From: Sorghum bicolor | Taxonomy: Eukaryota; Streptophyta; Magnoliopsida; Poales; Poaceae | Direction of reading: 5' to 3' | DNA: 64,000 nt | Assembly: GCF_000003195.3 (NCBI RefSeq) | Contig: NC_012870.2 | Span: forward strand, 15,244,501-15,308,500 | Part shown: one piece after another, positions 44,881-56,525 of the stretch | How the letters are laid out: the number at the start of each line of letters is the position of its first letter | Position numbering within the stretch: position 1 is the first letter of the stretch | The notes under the pieces: generated by a model | The model's input: the letters and a program-made list of their open reading frames with translations, nothing else | What the model was told of the DNA's origin: nothing | The model's database searches: none | Program-made: the position numbers and the translations under genes

Positions 44881-45941
44881 GATGCCAAGCCAGGGCAAAC
44901 TGTCGGACGGGAGAGCCTGTCCTAACCTTTGGTATCGTGGCCATTTATTAAATGTGCCTGGACGCAAGGTCTAGGCTTGAGGCAAATTAATCGGGCTTTT
45001 TCAGGCGGGCGAAAAGCTTACTAGGACCAGATACAAGGCACTTCAAAACTATGACCCTCTGCCGTGTGCAATACTGTATGCCGGTATACCAATGGCAAAT
45101 GATTTGCCGGTCGTCGCTTGTGGTCTTTTTGGAGACGACGTCCCCCGCTACCCGTTCACGTACGGTTCAGTGGTTCACCTTCACCTTGTCTTTAACCAAA
45201 CATAGTCACATGATGCGACCTGGCAGCAGCAGCATTTGTTGCATCTATACAGTACTACCGAAATGTACTACCCTTTGTGTCTAGTTGTCCCTCTGAAACC
45301 TTACAACCTACACTACATACTCACCTCCGTTCCACAAATAAAAGTACATCTAACTCTTAGACATGCAGATTAAGGAAGTTAGCAAATTACACTGATGCCC
45401 CTATAAAGATATCTGACAACTCACGGGAATGACAACTAGAATTTCCATCTTCTCCTAACCATATGGGCTTCTTCTAGTGTTTTAGCCTTCAAAATTTAGT
45501 ATAAATTTTTCCTACTAAATATCTCCTAGTGAGAATTCTCTGGTGCTATGAGTAGTAATAGTGTTTTACTACTAATTTAAAACAAAAAAAACTCTACCAT
45601 TTTAGTAGCGAGTGTTTCAGAAAACACAATTTAAAAATAGCCAAACTAATGGCAAAACAGAGGAGCGTCAGGTAATAAAGAAATATTTACTAGAACCAGC
45701 CGCCCACCGCGAAGAACACAAACCCACACGAACTAACGATGTGCTCTGTTATGTTGGCAACATAGTAGCCTATAGGTCCTGTATTGATATATACTATAGG
45801 AAAAATTTTGAATCCTAAATATATTTTTATTTATGGAACGAAAGAAGTACACAAATGTGCGGGGACCACGGTCATCACATATCAAGATATCCATCTGGGT
45901 CACGAGACATGTAGCCTCCGAAACCTAAAGTTGGAGGCTAT
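44881..45941. other. Intergenic DNA with a possible Stowaway element
   Basis: A Stowaway-like left arm at about 45326 (CTCACCTCCGTTCCACAAATAAAAGTAC) may pair with a right arm near 45826-45851 (complement CTTTCGTTCCATAAATAAAA). The roughly 525-bp span between them is noncoding. No gene is seen. Confidence 0.35.
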
Positions 45942-46166
45942 GGCCTTGTTTAGTTTGCAAAAATTTTAGTTTTTGGCTACTGTAGCACTTTCGTTTTTAT
46001 TTGACAAATATTGTTCAATCATGGAGTAACTAGGCTCAAAAGATTAATCTCACAAATTACAGGTAAACTGTGCAATTAGTTTTTATTTTCGTCTATATTT
46101 AATGCTTCACGCATGCGATCAAAGATTCGATGTGACGGAGAATCTTGAAAATTCTTGCGAACTATT
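45942..46166. mobile_element. Tourist-like MITE, family A, right end eroded
   Basis: Begins GGCCTTGTTTAGTTTGC with a complete interior (CACTTTCGTTTTTATTTGACA, ACTAGGCTCAAAAGATTAATCTC). The right terminus stops at TTGCGAACTATTA without the AAACAAGGCC end. Confidence 0.65.
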
Positions 46167-46241
46167 ACACACTAGTCAGAGATACGCGTCAGGTGCACAC
46201 ACAATGCAAATTAAGTAATGTCTGTATGCAGCAACTCCTAA

Positions 46242-46401
46242 GAGCAAGTATAATAGCAGGCTGTAAGCCGGCTAAATGTTAAGATGGAAGAGAGAGAATA
46301 GAAGTAGGTTATAAACTTACAGTCGACTCAGGTACAATAACCAATGAAGTTTGTGAGAGAAATAAGCAGGTCTTAGCCAGCAGCTGAGATTAACTTTGCT
46401 C
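46242..46401. mobile_element. Tourist-like MITE (GAGCAAG family), copy 1
   Basis: Starts GAGCAAGTATAATAGC and ends TTAACTTTGCTC, flanked by TAA on both sides. It shares termini and the AAGCC...GGCT style interior with the element at 51941-52130. Confidence 0.65.
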
Positions 46402-46860
46402 TAACAGAAAAAGGGGGGCAATTATGCAGCATCTTGCTAGCGCCCTGTGCCAAGAATTGCACATTTGCACCCATCTGGTAACCACCGATCGTCGACTTCC
46501 AGCCTTGCGGACTAAGCCAAGTGGTAGGTTTCCATCAGTTGGACGATCGAGTGGACAACGGTGTACTAATACAACGGATGAAAATTAGGTGGACGATGGG
46601 TTCATTGTATCTCGCGTGCGACCCCCTGGCTGATGGACGCCGTGTGGCACTGGTTCTAATCAAACGGCCACGGCAAGAGATGCACGTCATGGCTCCCCTC
46701 GGCTCAGGCGGGATTTATTGGGTGGAGACGGCGGCCTGTCCATGCGGTGCAGCCTCACGTCGTCCATCCATTTCTTTTCCGATGCAAGCAACTGCAGTTT
46801 AAGTCGCTGTCAGATCTTTATAATCCTCGGCTGGGACTGGGAGTGGGACGTGACATCTTA
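46402..46860. other. Unassigned intergenic interval
   Basis: GC-richer DNA with a 93-codon frame (46521-46802, residues such as MKIRWTMGSLYLACDP). I recognise no domain in it and splice context is absent. Nothing can be assigned. Confidence 0.3.
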
Positions 46861-47294
46861 GGCCTTGTTTTAAAATTTTTTTATAAAATTGATACTATAG
46901 CACTTTTATTTGTATCAAATAAATATTATCTAATTATAGGGTTTAAAAATTTCGTCTCACAAATTACATATAAACTATATAATTAGTTATTTTTTTTTAT
47001 CTATATTTAATGCTCTGAATATATGTTGTAAGATTTGATGTGATGGAAAATCTTAAAAAATTGCAAATTTTCTGCGGGAACTAAGGCCTTATTTAGTTCC
47101 CAAAAAATTTTGCAAAAAATTTAGAGAACTAAGACCTTGTTTAGGCTTAAAAGATTCATCTCGCAAATTATAGATAAACTATGTAATTAGTTATTATTTA
47201 TAAATATATTTAATGTTCCATGCATACGCCGCAAGATTCGATGTGACGGAAACCTGAAATTTTTTGAAAATTTTTTTAGGAACTCATCAAGGCC
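46861..47294. mobile_element. Nested or adjacent family A MITEs
   Basis: GGCCTTGTTTT at 46861 leads through family A blocks to GGAACTAAGGCC at 47088. From there GGCCTTATTTAGTTCCC starts a second copy with an internal break (AGAACTAAGACCTTGTTTAGG) and ends ACTCATCAAGGCC at 47294. The terminal GGCC appears to be shared. Confidence 0.6.
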
Positions 47295-47297
47295 TAA

Positions 47298-47620
47298 GGC
47301 CCTGTTTAGATTGGAGATGAAAATTTTTTAAGCTGTCAGATCGGATGTGTCGGAAGGATGTCGTAAGGAATTTTTAGAAACTAATAAAAAACAAATTACA
47401 TAGCTCGTAAAAAAACTGCAAAACAAATCTATTAAGCATAATTAATCTGTCATTAGCATATGTGGGTTACTGTAGCACTTAAGGCTAATCATGGAGTAAC
47501 TAGGCTTAAAAGATTCGTCTCGTGATTTTTAACCAAACTGTGTAATTAGTTTATTTTTTATCTATATTTAATGTTACATGCATGTGTCTAAAGATTCGAT
47601 AGGATGGATGAAAAATTTTT
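47298..47620. mobile_element. Tourist-like MITE, family B, truncated
   Basis: Begins GGCCCTGTTTAGATTGG and carries the family B blocks ATCCGACATCC-type (complement), TTAAGCATAATTAATCTGTC and GGGTTACTGTAGCACTTAAGG. It lacks the right terminus. Family B is about 345 bp and related to family A in its second half. Confidence 0.65.
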
Positions 47621-48317
47621 GGGTGGTCTTATTCGAAAATCTACGGTTCCCAATCCACAAGATCTACGGTTCCAATCCACAAGGCCGGTCCTCCGTCCAG
47701 TCCAGGGTTGGGGGACGCCGACCGAGCCGACAAGCAGTACTACTCGTGGTAGTGTCGTACAATCCTCATCCAATGAGAATGTGTAGTGTGTACACCAGTG
47801 TTGTGTAGTGTCGTCATTCATGACTCGTCTCGTCTGCGTCCCGTCCTCAGCGCCCCAGTAGATCTACTCCGACGTTGCCATGCATGCACCAGCCAGCCGG
47901 CACCCGGCAGCAGCCGTGCTGCAACTGCACTAACGTCTCTGATTCGCCAGCAACCTACCCTGCACTGCACCAACCTGGACGCTAGCCAAACTTTACTGTT
48001 ACAGCGTTACTGCTCCACGGCCAGTCGCCGTGATTCAGTCGTCAGCGAACGACCGGCGGCACGGAGCTCCGTCGCCGCCGGAAATGGACGCGGCCGTGCT
48101 CCGATCCGTCCGTCTCTACTCTAGTCGATCGGAGCTCGGGGAAGGAAGAACGGGCCGGGGAAAAGCAACAACAGAGGTGCATGGTGAGCGAGCGGCAATG
48201 GCGCCATAAAAATGTCCAATTTAGGTTACTGAGCAAGTAACAAGAGACAGCGATTAGCGAGAGAGGAACAAACAAAAACACTGCATGGATGTTGAGTTGC
48301 TGTTGACCAGCTCTAGT
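47621..48317. other. 3' flank of the ECFIFL-type gene
   Basis: Contains a short direct duplication (AAAATCTACGGTTCC / CAAGATCTACGGTTCC near 47640-47675) and then GC-mixed DNA including the presumed 3' UTR of the minus-strand gene that stops at 48318. No separate gene is supported. Confidence 0.4.
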
Positions 48318-49493
48318 CTAGAGGAAGATGAAGCACTCCATGGCCACCGAGGGGTGGTTCTGCCCCAGCGCGCCCTCCTCGCCCACCGCGAGCTTCTTCT
48401 GTTCTGATTCTCCTCCGCCCGACGCCGCCGCCCACTCGTCGCCGACGCCGCCGTCTCTGACGACACGCGGCGGGGGCCTGGCTCGCTCGGGGGTGCCGTG
48501 CTCCTTCGCCGCCGCCGCCGCCTTGCGCATGGGGCTCGCGGGCCGGTGGTGGATCGTGCTGGCGCTGGGACTGGGAGACGCGGGGGCGCGCCTACTGCCC
48601 GTCGGGGAGTCCGACCGCCGCCCGGACCGCTCGCCGGGGTCCCGTCTGGACAGCGTGCTGACGCTGCCTCCCCCGTGGCCACCGGCGGCGACATTGCCGT
48701 TGATGGCGGCGGCGGTGAGGGAGAGGAGGGACCGCTTCGACGACGACGACGGCAGCGCCATGTCGGCCTCCCTGGCGGAGTGCGTCCGCCGGACGGCGGC
48801 GGCGCTCTCGGCGGCGCGCCTCGCGGCGGACGGCGAGAACCGGCCGCTGCGGCACCCGATGCCGGACACCACAGCGGGCTGCTCCCGCCGTGGCCGCGGC
48901 GCCGGCGGATGATGCTGCTGGCCCTGCTGGCCGCCGCTCTGCTGCTGCCTCCTGTGCGCCGACGAGGGTGACGGCGACCGCGCCCGCCCGTGCCCGTTAA
49001 CGCCGCCCTTGGGCTTGCGGCTCTCCCTCTCCCTCTCCCTGTCATCCGGCGGCGCCGTCCTCCTGGCCGTTGTCTTGGCTTTCTCCGGCGCGTCCACCGC
49101 CCTCTTCTCGACCTCCAGCTCATCACCTCCGGCCTCGTGCACCTTCTTCACCTTCGCCTTCTCCTTGGCAGCCGACGCCACCGACGCAGCGCTGTCGCTG
49201 GCGCTGGCGCTGCACGTCTCGGACGGCGCCGGCGCCGCCTCATCATCCGCCTCCGGCTGCGGCTCTCGCCTCCTCTTGACGGGCTCCGGCTCCGGCGGCG
49301 GCCTGGGCGGCCGCGGCACCGGCGTCTCGGACAGCACCACCTCCTTGACCTCCTCCTCCTCGACCTCCAGCACCGGTGGCAGCTGAGCATGGGCCTTCTC
49401 CTTCTCCTTCTCCACGACCGGGAGCGGGGCAGCCACCTTGCCCTTGGCGCCGGCGCCGGCGCGGGCGGCCTTCTTGCTCACGCAGCTGCCCAT
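48318..49493 (-). CDS. Predicted N-myristoylated Ser/Arg/Pro-rich plant protein ending in ECFIFL (At1g65710-like)
   Basis: A single uninterrupted 391-codon frame. It starts MGSCVSKK, a classic N-myristoylation signal (Gly2) with a neighbouring Cys4 that could be palmitoylated, followed by a Lys pair, so plasma-membrane attachment is likely. The body is low-complexity: acidic PVLEVEEEEVKEVV, Arg/Ser-rich clusters (RARSPSPSSAHRRQ), and conserved-looking RSGRFSPSAARRAAES, ASPMRKAAAAAKE and a C-terminal PSVAMECFIFL. This arrangement (MGxC start, SGRFSPS motif, ECFIFL end) fits a plant family annotated as uncharacterised or serine/arginine repetitive matrix-like, including Arabidopsis At1g65710; the assignment is from memory of the family. 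No enzymatic domain is present. It is read in full from an ATG preceded by a GC-rich leader, and no intron is needed. Confidence 0.85.
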   Translation of the reverse strand: MGSCVSKKAARAGAGAKGKVAAPLPVVEKEKEKAHAQLPPVLEVEEEEVKEVVLSETPVPRPPRPPPEPEPVKRRREPQPEADDEAAPAPSETCSASASDSAASVASAAKEKAKVKKVHEAGGDELEVEKRAVDAPEKAKTTARRTAPPDDRERERESRKPKGGVNGHGRARSPSPSSAHRRQQQSGGQQGQQHHPPAPRPRREQPAVVSGIGCRSGRFSPSAARRAAESAAAVRRTHSAREADMALPSSSSKRSLLSLTAAAINGNVAAGGHGGGSVSTLSRRDPGERSGRRSDSPTGSRRAPASPSPSASTIHHRPASPMRKAAAAAKEHGTPERARPPPRVVRDGGVGDEWAAASGGGESEQKKLAVGEEGALGQNHPSVAMECFIFL

Positions 49494-50265
49494 GACGGGC
49501 CACCCACCCCACCCCGCCGCCGGCAGAGGAGAGGAGACGAGACGGAGAGTGGAGTGCCGGCGTAGCTAGGGAAAGGAGGGATGGTGGTGGCCCTGGCTGG
49601 GATGGGCGGAGCGGACGGATGGATGGGAGGTCCGGGTCAATGAGGTGGCGCCTCAGCGATCAGCTGAATGCAACTGCAGCAGCAGCAGCAGCATACATAT
49701 GCATGTTCGTCGTGAGGTGGAGGTAGAGGGAATCGGATCGCGAATTGAAGAAGGCCTATTAATCTCGGGGTCAACAACCTCGATTCCAGCCTTCTCTCTC
49801 CTCTCCTCTCCTCTCCTCTCCTCTCGATGCACAGCACAGCTACCCACACTGGCTGGCTGCTACGAAGGACACTGTGGTGCTCGTTCAGGTTCAGCTCGCT
49901 CGGCTGCTCCTGCTGGGGCTGCTCATTAAACTGGAGTCAATTCGCCGGCCACTGACTGTATCGAGCTGGCGCCATCACTGCGCTAACTCCCAGCACCCGC
50001 CGGGCCGCTATCGCTACGACAACACTACTGGCCTTGCTGCTGGACGGCTGCTGCTGTGCTGTTCCCTCACCCTGCCACGAGAGATTGGACCCGGCCGTAG
50101 CCCAGCCCCAGAGGGGACTCATCTACTAGGATTAATGGTTAGAGGCACGGTAGGTAGATAATTAGATGCAATTTGTTATCTAAAGTATCATATTACAGAT
50201 GCTAGAGTCATGTACTGTATTTGACAGCGCTGCCGAGATGGACAGTTTACATATCATAGAACCGG
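49494..50265 (-). promoter_or_regulatory. Upstream region of the ECFIFL-type gene with a (CTCCT)n tract
   Basis: Contains a pentanucleotide CTCCT/CTCTC tract (about 49793-49825), which on the gene's sense strand is a GA-rich run. Such runs are common in plant promoters and 5' UTRs. A GCAGCAGCAG run lies at about 49673-49692. No TATA box is certain. Confidence 0.4.
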
Positions 50266-50285
50266 CCTCTGCTAGCTAGCTAGCT

Positions 50286-50320
<35 letters not shown>

Positions 50321-50357
50321 TGATATATAAATATAAGTATATAACTATAGGATTAAT

Positions 50358-50406
<49 letters not shown>
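50286..50406. repeat. Two GATA/TAGA microsatellites
   Basis: A (TAGA)n run at 50286-50321 and another at about 50358-50406 are separated by AT-rich sequence. They are preceded by a GCTAGC palindromic run. Confidence 0.9.
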
Positions 50407-50449
50407 GTAGATCTAAACATGTAACTTTTTTTTCTATATGTGCTAACTA

Positions 50450-50684
50450 CTCCCTCCATCTCAAATTGTAAGTCGTTTGACTTTTTTTATTCCAAGTTTG
50501 ACCACTCGTCTTATTCAAAAAATTTGTGGAAATATAGTCAAATTTAAGTCATTCTTAAAGAACTTTTATTAATAAACTAATATACAACAAAAAAAATAAT
50601 ATTTTGTACAAAACTTTGAATAAGACGAGTGGTCAAATTTGATATTAAAAAAGTCAAACGACTTACAATTTGGGATGGATTGAG
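50450..50684. mobile_element. Stowaway MITE (235 bp)
   Basis: Starts CTCCCTCCATCTCAAATTG and ends with the complement of CTCAATCCATCCCAAATTG. The arms are inverted repeats for roughly 70 bp, and TA flanks both sides. These are textbook Stowaway ends. A transcript would form a long hairpin. Confidence 0.88.
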
Positions 50685-51940
50685 TATTAGAGTGGTACCT
50701 TTTTAGTAGGCTAAAGGTTGTTTGTAGATATTATTAGTACTACCAATTCTAAATTTAATAAACCCAAGCATGCCATAAGTTTGATTGCCCGGCTCCCACG
50801 GCGTTTTTTGTCCAAGATAAACCATCTCCATGTCGTACTGTAGAGTTTGTTTTGTATTCATGTCTCAATATAGTGCTTGTTTTTTTTCTAAACAATACAT
50901 TATGCTTCATCCGTTCTAAATTGATACAACATATTTTAAAAAATACTAAGTTACAAACTTTGACTAACAATTAGTCAATGGGAATGTTTAGTTAGTCGAC
51001 ATATTTCATGTGGTCAAATCTGAGGCTCTGTATGGATTCTTGGAATTGAATTTATTTTAAATAATCATAATTTAGGCACATATTAATTAAGCTAATATGG
51101 TTGTATATGGATTGTATTTATATGTTATTGTTGGCTATATGAGAGATATTTATATGTTGCATTTCTACCGTAGGGGAGCGAGTTGAAGAGCGTGTTATCA
51201 GCTGCAAAATAGAAATATAGAATAGTGATCTATAGAATCAATTTCCATCTCCCACCTTATGAATTTTAGATAAGCTTAGACGTGAACTTTAGAAAGTGGT
51301 GAAATATCAAATTCCAAACCAAATACCTTAATTTATTAAGTATATTTCAATTCCTCCAAATAAAAGAATCCAAACGACTCAGATTTTTTTATAAATACTA
51401 TCTGGTACATAGTCATAGCACAAATCTTAAAGTACAATCAAACATATAGGAATATGACAAGATTTAGTTTTCTAAAAAATCCATCAACAAATGAATAGCA
51501 AAAGTATTAGTCAATTTATATACAAGTTTAGAAAATTAAAACATCAAACTCATGTAAAAAAATTGCATTTGAAGCGGCTCTAAGACGATATTGATTTTTT
51601 TAGCAAATGGTAACATATTTTAAAGGAAGTTAAAGGTGGCATATATATCATTATGAATTATCCTGTTTAAGGTAAGCTTATAATTGGGAGGGACATATGG
51701 AGACAACAGGCAAGTTGAAAAGAAGACCTAAACAGAGGACCGTATTACAAGTGCAAATCGTCTTTAGTGATGAGAAGCTCATCGTAGAACGTGGAAACAA
51801 AGATGCCATGGGTGCATGATGCCTGGAGCGTAGGTTGAAGCCTTGAAGGATGAAGGGCATGGTACTCGTAGTCGTAGCAGTCAATGAAGAACGTTTCGGA
51901 GACCAACCAAAGGATGTGGATCAAAGTTGGTAAATGTTAA
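50685..51940. other. AT-rich intergenic DNA
   Basis: No gene or clear element is seen. Short frames on both strands lack coding character. Confidence 0.4.
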
Positions 51941-52130
51941 GAGTAGATATAATAATGGGTTTATAGTCAAACTAATGCTGATATGGAGGAGAGAAGAGAG
52001 ATGATAACTTGGGTCTCATGCAAGCACCAAGCTGAGTACAAATGCACAAGTATGAGACAAATTATTGTATAATTTGGCTCTAATCACTTGGCTTATAGCC
52101 AAGCACTTGGCTCTATTATTGATCTTGCTC
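51941..52130. mobile_element. Tourist-like MITE (GAGCAAG family), copy 2
   Basis: Starts GAGTAGATATAATAATGGG and ends TTGATCTTGCTC with TAA on both sides (51938-51940 and 52131-52133). Related to 46242-46401. It contains repeated CACTTGGCT phrases. Confidence 0.65.
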
Positions 52131-53216
52131 TAAGCACTAAGGGAGCAGTGACCCACGCTGTGCGCTTAAGTGGGCTTAAGCGTTCTAAGCATCGCTTAAG
52201 TGTTCTGCACTGTAGAAAATCAGGCTCATGTAATAAGCTGTCAACTTGAGAAGTATAAATAAAAACATACTCCCTCTATACCAATAAAGAAAGTCGTTTA
52301 GGACAACAACATGGTCTACAAAGCCTAACTTTGACTAACATCTGAAGTTCAAAAACCATAGGTTAAGGTCCTACTTAGTTCCAAAATAAAAGATACATCA
52401 CTACAACCTACTCATGCGCATGACAGTACAACATAACTGATAAGTTGATAAAACAACAATGATGTCAATGCATAGATAAACATAACAACCTCACATGATC
52501 TTAGAGTGTGTGCGTGAAGCTACTAGCTCTTGATCAAGAGATAGTTTTCTCTCTTCTATTGAAATACATATTACGTAGTATTCTTAAAGCTAGCTGAAGT
52601 CACCATTGGAGCTGCCCTAAGAGAGATACATTAGAGAATGACATGTGGGCCTTACGAAATATTTTTTCCATTGGCTAATAGTTAAACATGAATTAGAGAT
52701 GTCTAAACCTTGAGCAAACCACTTAGCAAGTTTAGGAACCAAAATATATATTCAATAGTTGATGGATCTATTTAAACATCATCGAACAAGTTTGAGAACT
52801 GCTGATTTATTTTACTTTTACTTTTCTTGCACTAAGTCGATGACTGATACAAGTTGATTTTAATGCAATTTTGACATGAATTTATTGATATAACTTTGTG
52901 CACAAACATTCATGGTGATTTTGTTATTTGCGAATTTAGAAAATATTCCCCCCCATTCTTCCTAGTGTAGCTTTATTAATTGTTGTTTAGTTTGTTTCTA
53001 TTATTTGAAGATCGAACCTGCTTCCTCTTTTTGTAGAAAAAAAATCCTCACTAACTGTACATGTTTTTGAAATGGACGTCTTTTCAAGGTGCGTTGTGTA
53101 GTTATTTCGTTTAGCAGAAAGAAGTTTTAAAAATGATGCGGTATCACAAGTTTGACATTTTTTTTGACATTATCACAAATTTGACACTTGACAACACGCC
53201 CACATGCCCACACCAC
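52131..53216. other. AT-rich intergenic DNA
   Basis: A short GCTTAAGTG-type iteration occurs at about 52165-52205. A degenerate Stowaway-like left arm (ACTCCCTCTATACC) lies near 52270. No gene is seen. Confidence 0.35.
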
Positions 53217-53219
53217 TTA

Positions 53220-53565
53220 GGCCCTGTTTAGTTTCCTACCCAAAATTTTTTCATCCATCCCATCGAATCTTTGGACACATGCATGGAACATTAAATGTAC
53301 ATAAAAAAATAAACTAATTACACAGTTTGGTTGAAAATCGCGAGATGAATCTTTTAAGCCTAGTTACTCCATGATTAGCCTTAAGTGCTACAGTAACCCA
53401 CATGTGCTAATGACAGATTAATTATACTTAATAGATTTGTCGTGCAGTTTCGTGACGAGCTATGTAATTTGTTTTTTTATTAGTATTTAAAAACCCCTCC
53501 CGACATCCTTCCGACATATCCGATGTGACACCCAAAAAATTTTCATCTCCAATCTAAACAGGGCC
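53220..53565. mobile_element. Tourist-like MITE, family B, full length
   Basis: Starts GGCCCTGTTTAGTTTCC and ends CAATCTAAACAGGGCC, 346 bp, with TTA on both sides (53217-53219 and 53566-53568). It is the best family B copy; the central part shares the AGTTTGG...AAGCCTAGTTACTCC blocks with family A. Confidence 0.88.
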
Positions 53566-53568
53566 TTA

Positions 53569-54674
53569 ACGTATGGTGTGCGGCTTGGATTGTCTTGCCA
53601 TTTTAAAACTATCAAGAGCGGAAAAGTTTATTTTTTTAAAAAAAAGTATGGACAAAGGAAAACTCACTTGTCTTTTTGGTGTTTGGCTTGTGCATTTTTT
53701 TTCCTTGGCGAGGAGGATGTGGAAACTTGTATGTGAACACGAAAGTGGAGTCGATCGCCAAATCAAATGAATAATAAATAAATGCTCCTATGTGTAGAAG
53801 GTACTGTTTGCTTGTTTTATAAACTATATTTTTTCTGCAGCTCCTTATAGTATTTTTCTATTATAACAAATTAGCGAAAATTATATTCAGTTATGACTTT
53901 TCTAACAAGCGAACATCTATACATGACTAATACCGGAGCGAATCCTTGCCCGGTGACACCCGGCAAGGTACAGTAAATTAATGAGAGGTGGCGAAAGACA
54001 TAGAGGCAGTGACATGATCCAGGATGTTTTTGACGGCCGGCGTTGCTCGGTTTTGGGTTGAAATTTGAATGGCATCAGGGCGGCATGCAGGGCCCGGCCA
54101 GCGGTACAGAACCGGCCGGCCGGCTCCGTCGTGGCACTGCGGTGTACGCACATCACATGGTCGATCAGTTCAATGGGGGCCCTGCCCAACGTCGCCGTGA
54201 TAGTTGAGACATGCATGCGCATGGCTGGCCATGGCCGCCGGTCAATTCTCGCGCGCAGCAGCGGGCAACTGTTGTGAACTCGCCGCAGGAGCCGCTCGGC
54301 GTTCGGTCTGTCATCATGCAACCACCGCAAACCGCGGCCAGCATGTGCCATCTCTCGTCTCGGTTCAGACAGTACTATGCTACGTACGTAGCAGCAGTTG
54401 ACCTACCCTCACTTAATTCATTTGCGAGTCAAAGGGCACGCCGGAGAGAGCTAATGGCGCGAGGACTCTGTTTGCTCAAGTTTATTAGTCAAATTTATTT
54501 ATTATTTAGTAGTATTTTTTTTCTTATAATAAATCAGACAATCATAGAATGCTTCGTCATAACCGCCGTCGCATTGGGTGGTGTACGACAGAGTTTTGGC
54601 TCAGCGTCAGCAGCCACATGGGGGCGGCGTGTGATGTGGCACTACATACGAGGGTCGGATAGAGCCGTATTTTA
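53569..54674. other. Interval between two family B MITEs
   Basis: The left half is AT-rich. 54000-54460 is GC-rich with several overlapping frames (up to 154 codons, both strands) and an EagI/NaeI-like CCGGCCGGCCGG run. No domain or conserved gene start can be recognised. A decayed gene or CpG-rich repeat is possible. Confidence 0.3.
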
Positions 54675-54992
54675 GGCCTTCATCCATCCCATCGAATCTT
54701 TGGACACATGTATAGAACATTAAATGTACATAAAAAATAAACTAATTACATAGTTTGGTTGAAAATCGCGAGACGAATCTTTTAAGCCTAGTTACTCCAT
54801 GATTAGCCTTAAGTGATACAGTAACCCATATGTGCTAATGACAGATTAATTATGCTTAATAGATTTGTCTTGCAGTTTCGTAACGAGCTATGTAATTTGT
54901 TTTTTTATTAGTTTCTAAATACCCCTCCCGACATCCTTCCGACATATCCGATGTGATATCAAAAAATTTTCATCTCCAATCTAAACAGGGCC
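54675..54992. mobile_element. Tourist-like MITE, family B, left arm deleted
   Basis: Nearly identical to 53220-53565 from CATCCATCCCATCGAATC onward. About 25 bp after the left GGCC are missing. It ends CTAAACAGGGCC. Confidence 0.8.
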
Positions 54993-55709
54993 CTAGAAAG
55001 AACTTGTTTTGTGAAGTTTCATGGGCGAGTGAAGCAAAATTGAGATGCTATTTGGTTCTCTATATGAGTAGACGATCGATACAAACAAAACTAATATGAA
55101 AGACTGACATGTGGGACCATACAGAACAGCTTGCATCCACGGAGGTAGACTCATCAGCAAAGGCCGATTTGGCCGCACCGTTGGAGCCTACATGCGGGCA
55201 TGCAACTGCATGTGCAGATGCAACACATTATAGTAATTTCCATCAAACAAGTTGCTCTACTACTGTTTCATACTCATAAGCATATTAGTGTTGGCTTAAA
55301 TCTTTCCAGACACCGAATGCGCACCCACAAATTGCATAAAGATCATCACCGCGAACTGAACCTCACACAATCTAGTCTAGCCGTTTTGTGTTGTAGAAAT
55401 AATGTTGGAGAAAACCTACAAATGCCTCCCGATTTGGAGATCGTTTACATACCAGATTCCACATGAAATTGACATTCTACTCGGATTCACTAAAGCAGTA
55501 TGACCAATTTGCTCGACAAACATGCATGTACTATCAACTTTGATTGCCAACAACAACATATGCCTCATATTTTTTAATCTCACCATTACAATTTATATTC
55601 AGAGCCCTAGGCAATCACTCATCTTGTAGCATCTCAACCATATAAGTATTTTTAATAATATCCTTGATTACCTTGAGTCCTCCCCAACTTAAAACCACTT
55701 AACTTATTA
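54993..55709. other. Intergenic DNA, no gene seen
   Basis: Mixed composition with short frames only and no repeat structure that I can define. Confidence 0.4.
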
Positions 55710-55855
55710 CTCCCTCTTTTCCCAACTATATAAGTTGATACATAGCTTTTACTATACATCTAGATATAACATACAAAAATATCTAGGTGTACTATAGCAA
55801 AAGCCATGTACAAAAAAAAAGCTAGAATGCCTCACAACTTTGAACAGAGAGGGAG
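55710..55855. mobile_element. Stowaway MITE (146 bp)
   Basis: Starts CTCCCTCTTTTCCCAAC, the complement of the right end is CTCCCTCTCTGTTCAAAG, and TA flanks both sides (55708-55709 and 55856-55857). Confidence 0.75.
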
Positions 55856-56229
55856 TACTTTTTATTCCAAGAGAAAGAATTGTCTTCCAAACTAGATTAT
55901 TCACCTGGAATGATTTTTCTTTCACCTTCTTATTGTAAGTCTTGACAACTTGAGATTTGTCCTTTTCAGTCCTCTCCAAAGCTCTTAATCGCGTGTCGAT
56001 GAACTTATCAATATTATCCATCATAAATCGTGATAAACTTAATAGATAAATTATTTTGTTTATCTCACACCCCCGCACCTCATCCTCGATCTCCATCCCC
56101 ATCCATTCACGTTACCCCCCAACCTCGCAGTAGCACCCCCACCTTGTCGTGCCCTCTGACGATGGCTCTGCTCCGCAATATGCTCCTGTCCCCCTCCCCG
56201 GCCCAATGCACCTCTTTCCCCAACTACAA

Positions 56230-56525
56230 CATCGATAAACATGCACTGCAACATAAAAAATATATTTACTACAACAACAAAAAATATCTACTACAATGTA
56301 ACATCAAACACATATATAGTGCAACATTGAAAAACATGTACTATAACATCAAAAAAGCATATACTGCAACAATAAAAAATTTGTAATGCAACATCAAAAA
56401 ATTATGCCGCAACTTCAAAAAAATGTATTGCAACATCTCCAATGATCCAAAAAAAATCACATTACAACATTCAAAATCATCTGATGCAACATCTGAAAAA
56501 AAAGTATTGCAACATGGTGAGATCT
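56230..56525. repeat. Degenerate TGCAACATCAAAAAA tandem repeat
   Basis: At least ten imperfect units of about 22-28 bases with the core TGCAACATCAAAAAATATG follow each other. GC-rich DNA with an open frame on each strand (56550-57110) comes next. Similar iterated arrays occur in subterminal parts of some grass DNA transposons, so this may be one end of a larger element. Confidence 0.65.

Noticed and set aside
48254..49565. Several long frames (87-290 codons) overlapping the ECFIFL-type gene on both strands
   Set aside because: The 391-codon frame alone has a myristoylation start, a recognisable family C-terminus and a clean ATG. The others are Arg/Pro/Ser-rich shadows.
54065..54675. Possible small gene in a GC-rich island between family B MITEs
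   Set aside because: Four overlapping frames on two strands are equally plausible. None has a domain, a splice-consistent partner exon or a promoter signal.
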